Shown: piece by piece, positions 23,801 through 36,898 of the stretch | How the letters are laid out: the number at the start of each line of letters is the position of its first letter | How positions within the stretch are numbered: position 1 is the stretch's first letter | Origin: Ixodes scapularis | Taxonomy: Eukaryota; Arthropoda; Arachnida; Ixodida; Ixodidae | Assembly (NCBI RefSeq): GCF_016920785.2 | Contig: NW_024609835.1 | Location: forward strand, 79,474,795-79,538,794 | Length of the DNA: 64,000 nucleotides | Direction of reading: 5' to 3' | The notes under the pieces: model-generated | Told to the model about the DNA's origin: nothing | Databases searched by the model: none | Seen by the model: only the letters and a program-made list of their open reading frames with translations | Position numbers and translations under genes: made by a program

Positions 23801-26800
23801 AAAGGTGCTTACGAAAAACCAAAGAAGAAATGTGTATTTATGAAGCGAAATTTTCGTAAGTTTTGCGTAAGTTATGATGAAATTCTACGAAATCTCCAGA
23901 GGTGTACGCACTTTTATAGCGCAGCTCTTAGGCGCCCGTTTCCGGCTTGAGCGGCGTCGCTGTCAGCTTTGACGTTGGCGCGCGTTGCATTATGGGACGT
24001 TTTCCCGCTAACTTTAGCGGGGACACGTCTCGTAATTAATACAACGCGTGCGGCTACGCCGACGGCAGCGCCGACGCGGACGGCGACGCCGACGGCGACG
24101 CCAATTTTTTATTAACAAAAGAATGGCAAAGCAACATTCTTTTGTTAATTAAAACATTTAATTTATTCAATCATAAAGTAGGGTACTGTTTAGTGAAACA
24201 CACTTCGCTTTCTTGAGGGAGTGCAAAAGGGATGTAGGAAGGAGTATTGCTAGTCGAAGAAGCGGGTTTGTTCGGGCCGATTGAAGAAAGAATAAACATG
24301 TAAGACGAAGACGACACAGTCACGTATTGCAACTATAACATCGGACATAAAGGGATTCCAAAAGCGAGCAACAGATTTTTTCTTCAATCTTGGTTAGAAA
24401 AGAGTGTTAGGGTTTATTGCGGGATGCGACAATGCTTTAGCGGAGGTAAATTGTTTCAACCACTACATCAAATAACTATTGCCCGCATCAAAGCTTTTTA
24501 CATGGAGATATAGTCCTTGAGCTTGGAGATAATATACTTAATGTGAAATATTTACAAGAACAATGTAGCCTACTTGTAACCGTTGTGATTGCGGAGGCGG
24601 TTACCTGTCCTTTCAACAATCGAGTATATAGTGTAAAGCGGCGGAGCAGTCAACGGAGTGCCGGTATCGTGCGTGCTCCGTTGCGTCTTCACTGGTTGTT
24701 TCTGTTACTGTACATGTGACAACTGTCTCTGGTGCGTGCTTCTCGTAAACATTTTTGCTTTAAAAAAAATAACCCCAAAAGATGCCGAGGATTGCGAGCA
24801 CCCTATTTTTATGGTACTAACCTGCAAAAGCCGCGGCTGCACGGCTACTGTATCACACAAAAGATAGTCTTCAGACCACATTTGAAGCGTATTTCTTCCT
24901 TGGTCTAGGAAAAACTGTGTGATGATATGTTCAAAGCATGTATGCGCAGTGTGACTGCGGCTCGAGGGTGTTGCTGTAACACCCTTACTGTGTTGTCTTA
25001 GCTTCCTGAGACAGGCTGATTCTCACCCTTCAGGGTGTAAAATCTTTTAGTATGTGCGTCACTTCCATTCACTAGCATTACACTTAAAATTTTCTGAAAT
25101 GGTAACTGACGAAATGCCATTAGCATTCAGTATTTGTCATCACGTACTATTGTTTTTCTTCTGAGTTTTCATTTTTTTTTTATTGTTTCGAATGAATCAC
25201 CCAGAGGTCTGAATTTTCGTTTCATCTCTCTAAAGGCCTGTTCACACATACAGCGGAGCGCTAAGTCGGCGCTACGTGAGCGCTCGAAGGAGCTCTCATG
25301 TGGCGTTTCGTGTGACTTAGTTCTAATGTAGCGTGCGATTAACACTTCTGTAGCGCCTTCGTAGCGCTTCTGGTTCCGGTTCCTGTGGTTGGGTGTGCAT
25401 CAGCAGCACCACGGCGGATATGTGGGATGCTGAAACAGAAATGCGGCAAATGCCGTTACATACGCAATTAGTGCATATATGTGCGGACGGCTTAACGCCC
25501 AGAAGAGTCTTCTGGGTGCGCGAAAGATTTTGCCACCGAGGTACCCACGCGTACCTGGCAAACCTTGTTCCAAGGCTGAAGGGCCGAAACACAGAACTCT
25601 TGCGAAGGTGATTTTTGTTTTTAACACCCAACCACAGGAACCGGAACCAGAAGCGCTAACAAGGCGCTACAAAAGTGCTTTGAAACCAGGGTCACACATG
25701 TCGAATAGAAAGCGATGAGGTCCTACCCAATCAATTAGTCGCTCAAAGTCCATGACTCTGGATCGTCTGCCCGACTGTTTGCCTGGAGAGCGGCTTTTTT
25801 ACTTCCTCTCCTTTCAATACCAAAGGAAAAGAACAACAAAGGAATCGCCGTGCACGCGCTGTTCCGCAGCAGCAAGCACGGCACAAGGAGCGTGAGAGCG
25901 CGTATACACTGCGCTGCTGAAGCGCTAACCGAGCGCCTACTGAAGCGTACAGGCGAACACTGCGGCGACGCAAGCCGCATACTGGAGGCGCCTCCGAACC
26001 CGACAGGACACAACACCACGCCAACAAGGTCGGCGAAGATCGATGACCCCGCGAAGAAGATCTCGGTCCAGGAACCCAACGAGGTCTCGCTCAAGAACAA
26101 CGGCATCGAGAAAGCAACCCTTGCGTCTACCTCCATGGTCGAAAGTCTGCATAATGCAACGCCCAACCTACGATAGAAGAGAAGTACCCCCTTCCCCCCC
26201 CCCCCCCCCCCCCACCCAAGGTGAGCCAGCCACCTTCCAGTCCCTCAACCAATTCTAACCCCATAACGACATCCCCATCATATCGCAATGCCCTAGCCCC
26301 CTCACCTATACCCTCAGACATTCCACAAACCATCTCTGAACTTTTTCACTTCATCAACAATAAACTCGACCGCATGATGTCGATCCTTCAGGACCATCGT
26401 CACAGAATCAAAGCCTTAGAACAGGAAATTCAGTCCCGACCTCGTAAAATACCCAACCGGGTTATCGAACCGCAAGACACTTTTATCCCTGACCAATCAA
26501 TGGACGCGCAATGCCGCGACGCCGACAACGACGTGCTAAGGGCAAGCCCTGCCTTATAGTCTGGCAATGAAATTGCAGAGGAATCAAAACAAAACTCGTG
26601 TCACTTAAAACCCTAATCAACGTATCGCACAACCAACCTGACCTCATTATCTTACAGGAAGCACACCTCATACCGAGCATTCCAGGATACGAACCACATT
26701 ACAACATTTCAGCAAACAACCGCCCCATCGTAGTAACACTAATTAAGAAGCACATTGCATGTGCGATCCTCGAAGACCAATCCAAGAAACACGAACACCT

Positions 26801-29800
26801 CGAATCATTAAGTCTCAAAATAAAACCACACCCGATGACAAAGAAAGAAGTGGTAGTAACAAACATATACCACCGACCGAACAAACCCATACCTGAGGTT
26901 TCAAAATTATTCCCCCAACAATCCCGCAAAAATGCGGAATATTTAGTATTGGGGGATTTCAATTGCCAACACGTAGCCTGGGGGTCACAATACCACCACC
27001 GCAGGTAGGAAGCTGGAAGAGGTACAACATCAGGCTAAATACTCACTACTTAACGACATAACTCGACCCACCCGTATTGGCAACTCCGTGCAGCGGGACA
27101 CGAACCCAAACTTAGCTTTCTACAGAGGTACGGCTAACCCGACGTGGGACAATATGGAGGAAAATCTAGGTAGCGATCACAATATCACAGCCATCGCAAT
27201 ACCCCTTACCACAACGGAAACTCACAAACCCCGACCAACAGCTATCACGGACTGGCACAAGAGCCGCCAGGAACCATCCCCAACACTGAACCTTGACAAC
27301 CCGGACGAATGGGCACAAGAAATCCTCGCGCAGACCGAAAAACACACTACCTACATCAATACAACTCGAGATATCCCCTACGTTGACCACCACATCCTAA
27401 CCTTATGGGAAACGAGACGGGCACTTATCAAGAGATGGAAAAAAATGAAAACAAATCGGAACCTGAAGAAACGAATACGCCTCCTGACCGAACAGTTGCA
27501 AGTGTATGCCATAAAATTGGCGTACCAAAACTGGTGGCAACTATGCGACTCATAAAATCCCCACATGTCAACCAAAAGAGTTTGGTCCCTACTCCGAAGC
27601 ATGATTTAACTGACAGTCCACCGAGATCCGTTAACTAAGATCAAAATCAACCAGGATTTATCAGCAAAACACCTAGAACAAAAACTCAGGGAGACTTACT
27701 TTCCGGAAAGCACAACAACCCCCCAACCGGAACCCAGTCATCCTATCCTCCCACCACATGAAATGAATAGCCCGTTCACTCCTATGGAACTCCGCAGGGC
27801 GCTGGCATCCATAAACGCAGCACGACCACAGGCAAAGACCTGATGACGTACAAAGTCCTCAAAAATCTGAATGACGAAAACCTCACCGAACTCCTCGACT
27901 TATACAATCACGTGTGGTCGATCGGCAAACTACCAATCCAATGGAAACATGCCGACATTTGTTTCATCCCCAAAGCCGGCAAAACCCCAACAATTGAGAG
28001 TCTGAGACCCATCTCCCTAACTTCCTGCCTTGGGAAGCTTATGGAAGAAATGGTCTTAACTCGCTTGGAGTGGCACCTCGAATCAAGAAACGACCTGGCC
28101 CCAACACAAACTGGTTTCAGAAAGTACATTTGCACGCAAGATACACTTATACGCATACAACACGACGTATACAATCCCAACACAGTTTCACTCAAAGGCA
28201 TGGTAGCACTCGACATTCAGAAAGCATACTATAACCTGAAACACGAAACCATCCTGTCCAAGCTCGCCAACAGTGGATATGGACAACGCATATACAACTA
28301 TGTGCAGGATTTCCTCACAAACCGGATGGCCTCCATAAACATGCCCAACGAAACAACTCCCACCTTCTATCTCAACAGGGGAACACCGCAAGGGTCAATT
28401 ATATCACTCACACTTTTCAACCTCGCAATGGCAGATCTACCAAGATATCTAAACGAAATTCCCGATCTCCATCACTCAATTTATGCGGACGATATTACGT
28501 TATGGACAGCACAAGGAAACCCCGGACAAATCGAAGAAACTCGTCAACGGGGCTGTGATGCGGTCGAAGTCCACACCTCCACAATAGGACTCACGTTATC
28601 TCCCTCCAAACCTCAACTACTGGTCACATCCTCTAAGAGAGGACCCGACCCCGATCGAAAACTCATCAAAATCAAGCTACAGGACAAAGAAATTCAACAA
28701 GTTTATCAAATCAAAATTCTAGGAGTAGTATTCCAATTCAACGGTAAACCAGAAGGATCACTCCATCGCCTTCACACCCCAAATCAGACAGATCGCACAC
28801 CTGATACAGCGGACCACAAATCACAGAACCGGACTAAAAGAGCATAATTTGCTCCATATCATCGACGCCTTCGTCATATCTCGTCTCCTATACACACTAC
28901 CGTACCTCACGACATGTACCCAAATCAAAAAGCTCGAAGCCAGTCTCCGTAAACTGTACCGACTCGCCTTGGGAGTGCCGCGCCACGCGTCCAGCGAACG
29001 CCTTCTCAACACGGGAACTTTCAACACCATTACAGAACGCATACAAATGCACAAAGATGGGCAGATATTACGACTCTCTACCTCAAACCAAGGGCGAACA
29101 AGTTTGCAGACATTAGATACCCAGGTAGCACGCCAGAGGAATGCCCAACTTGGGCAAAGGTCTGGCAAACATAAGGGCCCAACTTTGGCGCAGTTCGGTT
29201 TTTGCACCATGGCATTCATCAGTGCCAAAGTGCGGTGCCTAACTATAGCCTAAGTTGGGCGATCCTATGGCATGCCAAAGTTTGGCTCTTCTCCGGTACG
29301 CCAGAGGAGTGCCAAATTTGGTGCCATACTTGAGCCATAACTGCCATAGTAAATCCTAATCTGGGAATTCGGGGCATGCCAAGGTTTGGCATTTCTCTGG
29401 TCTGCCAGAGGAGCGCCAAAGTTGGTGCCATACTTCAGCCATAACTGCCAGAGCAACGCCTAATTTCGGTATTTGGGACGTGCCAAGGTTTGGCGTTTCT
29501 CTGGTCCGCCAGAGGAGCGCCAAAGTTGGTGCCATACTTCAACCATAGCTGCCAGAGCAACGCCTAATTTCGGTATTTGGAACGTGCCAAAGTTTGGCTT
29601 TTCTCGGGTCCGCCACAGGATTGCCGAAGTAGTGCAATACTAGAGCTATAACTGCAACAGCAATGCCCAATTTGGGTATTTTGGACATGCCAAAGTTTGG
29701 CGTTGCTCTGGTCCGCCAGAGGAGCGCTAAAGTTGGTGCCAGATTTGAGCCATAACTGCCATAATAAAACCTAAACTGGGAATTCGGGGCATGCCAAGGT

Positions 29801-32800
29801 TTGGCGCTTCTCTGGTCCGCCAGAGGAGCGCCAAAGTTGGTGCCATACTTCAGCCATAACTGCCAGAGCAACGCCTAATTTCGGTATTTGGGACGTGCCA
29901 AGGTTTGGCGTTTCTCTGGTCCGCCAGAGGAGCGCCAAAGTTGGTGCCATACTTCAGCCATAGCTGCCAGAGCAACGCCTCATTTCGGTATTTGGGACGT
30001 GCAAAGGTTTGGCGTTTCTCTGGTCCGCCAGAGGAGCGCCAAAGTTGATGCAATAATTCAGCCATAACTGCCAGAGCAGCGCCTAATTTGGGTATTTCGG
30101 ACACGCCAAAATTTGGCGTTTCTCTGATACGCCACAGGAGTGCCGAAGTGTGCCATACTTGAGCCATAACTACCAAAGCAACGCCTAATTTCGGTATTTC
30201 AGCCTCGCCGAGTTTGGCTTTTCTCTGGTCCGCCACAGTTGTGCCAAAGTAAGTGCCAGACTTGAGCCATAACTGCCGCAGTAAATGTTAATTTGTCGAT
30301 TCGGGGCATGCCGAAGTTTGGCTCTTTTCTGGCTACCCACTGAAGTGCCAAATAAGTGCCAAAAGTGGCAAAAAAAGCCGAGAGGCCAGGCCCAGTTTCG
30401 AATATCTCTGGTGTGTCACAGAAGTGCTCTTTTACGCGTCCCAGGAGAGAAATAAAATAAATAAGCGTTGGAAGCACGATAGTAAGATGTCATCACCTCC
30501 GTTCCCAAGCAGCACGGCAATACTTTGCAGTATCGTGCCAGTGCCGGCCGAAAGTCGGTTACAATATCGCTCAACTGTCCAGTTTTGCACCACCGTTTGA
30601 TACCCGGCAGGTATTGCCGTACAGCTGTTTCGCCCCGGCCTAGCGTTCGCGGAATATTGTGCGAAAACTCTACGATGCGTCTGCTTCGTATTGGCCGAAC
30701 GTCGTGCAAGTATGTGTACGTTACATGTCATTTGTTGCATATCCAATCACTTATACGGACAAACAAATTTTTTCGATCGCTCCCAGAAGTTTATTAAACA
30801 ACTATCATTACACACAGTGTATTCTCAACATATTTACAAAGGTCACACTTCTCTGTAAAACGAAAAGCAAATTATAAAATACAATTAACACTGTCCTCAT
30901 GCCAAGCAAAACTCATCACACGTAAAACCGCGGAGAATGAAAGGAAAGCAGGGCGACTATCAGAATCATGCTTGCAGTGCACTTACTAATAAAAGAGCGA
31001 TATCATGTAATCCTTGATAGATGCATAATCCAACTCAGGCACCCCACAAACACATTCGAGGAAGAAGGTTGCGCACATTCAACTGACGTCTCGTCGTCGG
31101 CGAAGAGCAGTTTTTGTCGAAGCGTGTCCAACAAACACATCACAAGTATTCCACGAACCCCGGTGCAAAAATGACTGTTACCGAAAAATTGGCATGGACG
31201 TATTCCGACCGTTTACGACGAAAAAACACTGCCGCGTCTGCAACGCACGAAAGCAACAGAACACTGAAGAGCCCAGTTCGAAAACCGGACCTACGTGGCC
31301 TGCTTATTTCTATAACTAGGCAAACGGCGAAAACGACAGCCCCAGAGATCCCATCAGCGTGACAGAAAAAGTCACGTGACAAATTTTCGTCCAAACTTTT
31401 TTGTCCTACGCGTCCTATGTAGAGAGGTCACGCTGAGTAACGCGTTTCGCTTCATCCTTTTGATTTGCTTAAAGCGGCTGTCGCGCTCGCTGACAGCCAC
31501 ACGAAGACGCAAAAGCAGGTGGGGAGGATTTGCGAAAGGCGAGGTCGAAGGGGCATCAACAACGCATAAAAGGAAAGGCCGCTTCTGCCGGTGACCTTGT
31601 CGCCTTGCCTAGTCTGTCAGCGTGCGGCTTCCATTAAAGGGGTCATGAAACGCTTTTCCAACTTTTTCCTGCTTCGCTTTCCCCCTGAACTCATAAATCG
31701 CGCATTCCACCAAACAGTTGAAGAAGACGAAAAGGGGGAGTCCCCTCTTGCTCGCACTCCCGTTTGTGTAATCCCGGACACATCCATTCTCCCCCTAGAA
31801 GATTAGCCCGTCGCTCAAAATTCAGACAAAAGTCGCTTTCCTCACCCCGTTCATTCCGAAGCTGACAGTGCTGTTGAAGCTACGTGCTCGTTGGGCCAGC
31901 CACACTTGCCACGTGAGCGTGGCAAATGTGGCTGCAGAGAATGAAGTCAGGTGATGAAAGGGAGGCGGCTGATTGGTCCGGCAAGCGTGTAGCTTCCACC
32001 ACAATGTCAGCTTAGGGGTGAAGGGAATAAGTGAGGTCCGGTTGCGTGTGACGTCAGTTTGGACCCGATAACGCGCTTTTGGGACCGCGGTTGTATCACA
32101 GTGAAAAGGCAGAGAGGTTGCGAAGGGGAGGAGGTACGAAATAGTCCGCCCTGTTTTCAAATTTTCGCACTGAAAGTCAGGCTTTTGACTTTCTACCTTT
32201 TTCTTTTGGTCCACTGAACGATGTGCTATTAGTAAAATCCCAATCTAAAATGATTTATCCCATCCCAAAAATCGTTTCATGGGCCCTTTAAGGGCCTAAG
32301 AAAGATAATCTCCTTTCTTGAGAGCGAAATGGACGGGGTGGTTATGTTTTCCGGGCTTGACGCCATCCGATAGGCCTCAATTATTTCTCTCCCCATTTGC
32401 TCGCAGTGGCCTCCCATGGCTGTCGTGCCGGTGAAATTAGGAGCGCGAAAATACTCCACAAGCCGGGCGAAGACGTGATAAATGTAATAAAAAAAACGGC
32501 TTGACATCACAAAAAATAACAATTTAATTAAACGTTTCGCCTCCCATGTGGGAGCCATCTTCAGTAGAGCGCAGAGCGAGTGAGAGTCGCACAAAAAAGT
32601 TCGGCTATTCAGGAAACGTTTGTGTAGAGGTCCGGCAGGGGGCTACGGTTCTTGTTTACCAGCGATGAATCACTTCCGCGTTTATCGTTCTGGATGAACC
32701 AAGATTCCAGCAGCTTCCTCGGTTCCCACCTTTTATCCCCCTCCAAGGTGGATGCCTTGTCAATGTCAAATTGGTGTCCTGACGTCCATGCGTGGTCGAC

Positions 32801-35800
32801 GAGTTCGGACATGAAGCGGGTGGCTGACCCGTGCGTGTTCTTTTAGTCTTGTTTTTCTTTTTCGTCTCGTCGCTCCAATGTAGGAAGCGTCACATTCCTT
32901 GCACTGTACCTGGTAAATCACGACCCTTTCTGCCTCTGGCAGGGTCGGATCTTTTGGCTTGGAGATAACATTGGCGATTGTTCTGTAGGGTTTGTATACA
33001 GTTCGTACCCCCAACGGCCCAAGGCCGCGTCCCAATGCCTCCGAAACCCTTAACGTAACGTGTTCGTTCGGCTCGATCCAGGCGCCGATGGGACATTTGT
33101 TGTTGGTCAACAAGAACGCATTGGTCTTAATGAGTTGAAGTCAGACAGCTCCATCATGATTTTAAAGGCCGACAAAGGAAAAAGAACCGTTGTGCTTGAT
33201 AGGGATGACTACATGAAGAAGATGTATGAAGTTATAAACGACAGTCGCTATTTCGTGAGGCTATCAAGAGATCCCGCTGCTAAGTCCGAAAGAGAGTTAG
33301 TTGACCACCTTTGAGAGCTGAAAAAGAAAGGACGCATCAGTGACGACCTATACCGTCGTCTCTTCTCCTTTGACGCCGCGACACCCAAGATGTATGAACT
33401 CCCCAAAATTCACAAACCGGGTTGCCCCCTACGCCCGATTGTATCTTTTATTAGTCATCCACTTACAGCCTTTCCAAATATCTGGTTATGATTCTGAGCC
33501 CTCTTACAAGAAAAAATGAGTTTAGCCTCCGGAATTCCCATGACTTTGTTGAACTTATACGCGCTCAGACCCTGCTACCGCACGAGGCTATGGTATCCTT
33601 TGATGTGATTTCATTATTTACGAATGTCCCCAACGCCCTGGCGGTTGATGTCGCCCGTGACCGGTTGTTGGCAGACCAGTCGTTGTCCACTCGCACAACC
33701 CTCCTTGTTGAAGACGTTATACTCCTTTTGCGTTTTTGTCTCAACCAGTGTAATCTTAGTTTTAATGGGGACATATATCATCAGGTCAGCGGATGCCCTA
33801 TGGGGAGTTCAGTTTCCGTCACCGTCTCGAATCTCGTCATGGAATATGTTGAGGAAAGGTAATGTCTGGCATTGATTTCCCCGTGAAGTTCTACCGTCGT
33901 TATGTCGATGACACTTTTGTAATGGTTAACAGAGAGAACGTAACTGATTTTCACCGCAATTTGAATAGTGTCCACCCCTCAATTCAGTTCACCTGCGAAC
34001 ATGAAACCGATAGTACCTTGCCGTGTTTAGATGTACGTGTCCATAGAACTAGTGAACCTTTTTTTACGATGGAGACATCCGTATATCGTAAACCATGTGA
34101 CAGACAAAACTTTCTTGACTACCACTCTCATCACCCTACTCAACACAAAAGCTCAGTTGTAAGATCGTTACTTCATCGTTCAGAAACTGTCCCATCTAAG
34201 TCAACACTTAGCATTCAAGAACTTAGCCATGTGCAGGAGGTTTTGAAAAAACGTAACTACCCCGACTGGTTTGTCAATCGCATTAAGAAACAAATGTCCC
34301 ATCGGCGCCCGGATCGAGCCGAACGAACACGTGACGTCGTGTGCATCCCGGAGGCATTGGGACGCGCCCTTAGGCCGTTGGGGGTACGAAAGAACAATTG
34401 CCAATGTTATCTCCATGCCAAAAGACCCGACCCCGCCAGAGGCAGAAAGGGGCGTGATCTACCAGGTGCACTGCAAGGAATGTGACGCTTCCTATATTGG
34501 AGAGACGGGACGAAAAAGAATAACAAGACTAAAAGAACACGCACGGGATGTCGCCAATTCCACGAACGCCACCCGCTTCAAGTCCGAACTCGTCGACCAC
34601 GCACGGACGTGAGGACACCAATTTGACTTTGTCAAGGCATCGACCTTGGCGAGAGATATAAGGTGGGGACCGAGGAAGCTGCTGGAATCTTGGTTCATCC
34701 AGAATGACAAATGCGGAAGTGATTCATCGCTGGTAAACAAGAACCGTGGCCCCCTGCCGGACGTGTACACAAACTTTATGCCTAAATAGCCGAACTTTTT
34801 TGTGCGACTCTCACTCGCTCTGTGCTCTACTGAAGATGCCTCCCGCATTGGAGGCGCAACGTTTAATTAAATTGTTATTTTTGTTATGTCAAGCCGTTTT
34901 TGTTGTTACGTAAATTAGGAGCGCAACCGGGACATTTTCTCCCGTGAATGACTATCGGGTGCTTTGACTCCGAAGCAGCTCTTTCGGCGTCCATTTGATG
35001 TTCTCGGAGTCGGTCGTTGAGGCATCGCCCCGTTTGCCCGATGTACCTGGTCCCGCAGGACAGGGGGATCGCGTACACTTCCTTCGGTTCCTCTCCTTCC
35101 GCCAAGATTTCTCTTTCCGGTACTCCCACGGAGCGGGCGGGTTTTGAGGTTGAAGCCGAAAATAAAGTTCGCTCTTTCCACTTTTTTTTTGCGTTTCCTC
35201 CTCTCCTGCCCTCCTTTCCTCACTTCACCGCCCTCCCCCGAGGGGCCAACACGGAGAATGGATTAGGAGACGCCTCCGTTAATCCGGCATAACCCGCCGT
35301 AGAGGGGGCGTGCTGCTTGACTAAAAATTATCTCGCTGCACACACACAAAAAAAAAAAAAAATAAATATATAAAAAAAAAATAAAAAAGAAAAAACGTCG
35401 CTGGCAGCGATTTAATGCGCTCTGCCGGATGCGTAATGCTTCGTCCGCCTTGAACAAGCTGGTATGCATTGGACTAACATTTTTCGAAGCGCGGCAGGTT
35501 TAGTGTAGGTGCTATCATAATGGTCCTGCAAGACTTCCCTGTCCGCCACAAGCTAGCCAATAATTCAAGGACATAACGACGGCAGCGTATTCAAACAGTG
35601 TAAAATAAAATGTATATAATATTTATAAGAACACCATCGTCTTCACTGCTTGGCTTTCAAATTTTTAGCGCCGCAAATAATTGTAATCAAAATATTTTTA
35701 TAATTGAAGACCCCTCGTCGTGCATCGAACCCAAAATTACGCTTATGTGAAACATGATTCGGCGCGGGAGCAACTCGAGTCACCGTAATTTTTTTTTTTT

Positions 35801-36850
35801 TTTTTAACGTGGATTTTTGTTTTTTAATCTTACTGAGGTACCACTGGCAGAACACGAATCGCATACTTGGAAGGATCTGAAAACTCATATAGCTGGTTGA
35901 GTGAATGCAATACTATCGCAATCGTTGTAGCTCGATTTGTTGATTCGAACTTCAACAAATCACACGCACCCATTCTCCCTATTTCTGTTTACCCAGTCAT
36001 AGTCGTTCCCTCACGATGCAATACGAGTACAAGTAACGGCAGTTTATGCAATGTTGACGATACACAGCCGTGATCGCACGGTTTTTAGAAGCGCTATAAA
36101 ACGAGCACAAGCGTCGAATTTCGGTACTCTGATTGATTTCTGTCTTCCCGCCGTGACACCACACGAGAAAAGCGATTTCGTTCTGTCTGTGAAACTAGGA
36201 ACAAAGAAAACAAGATATAATCCCGTAATAAAACAACGCGAAATGGATCTCTGCAGCCAATACCCAACCGTTCGCGAGGTGACTGGGCAAAAGCATATAT
36301 TACCTCCGTGCCTTTACCCTCTGCGCGCCGCCAGAGAGAGTCATACAAACTCCTTTGCGCTATTATCAACACGATTGCGTTTGCAAGCCGGTAGTTTGAC
36401 TCGGCTGGGATTCGTCCCTTCTGACTTTCATAGCTCTCTATGAAACCAGAAAGGTAGATACTTTTCTCCATTGGGTTGGTTTGCCCGGGGCCTCCAGTTA
36501 TTTACGGCCAAAATCACACTAGAGGCGCTTCAGCAATGTTCACTCTGGTCGACACACGTGCTCCTTAAAGATGCCTGTCGTCAACTCTTTCCCAAAAGAT
36601 ACTTGAAGAGCCAATCTTAGAGGCCGACGGATAACGAGGCCTTAGACCTCAAAGAAATTATAACAGAAATTTGGCGTCGTCATTCCCAAACTGGTTGCCG
36701 GACGAAATCCAGGGTTGGTAATAGTAACATAAGATACGTACGGCAGAATTCCCTGCCATAAATAAAATGATTTGGCTAACGCCAATGTAACGCGAAATAG
36801 GTGCAAAGAGTTTTACGATAGGAAGCGTAAACCGAAAAAAAGGAAAAAAA

Positions 36851-36898
<48 letters not shown>

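Noticed and set aside
29539..30236. Minus-strand frames of 110 and 128 codons with repeated peptide blocks
   Set aside because: They follow the 104-bp tandem array and shift frame from unit to unit; no family motif.
29165..30400. CRISPR-like regular spacing
   Set aside because: Whole 104-bp units are repeated with no unique spacers, in a eukaryotic intron.
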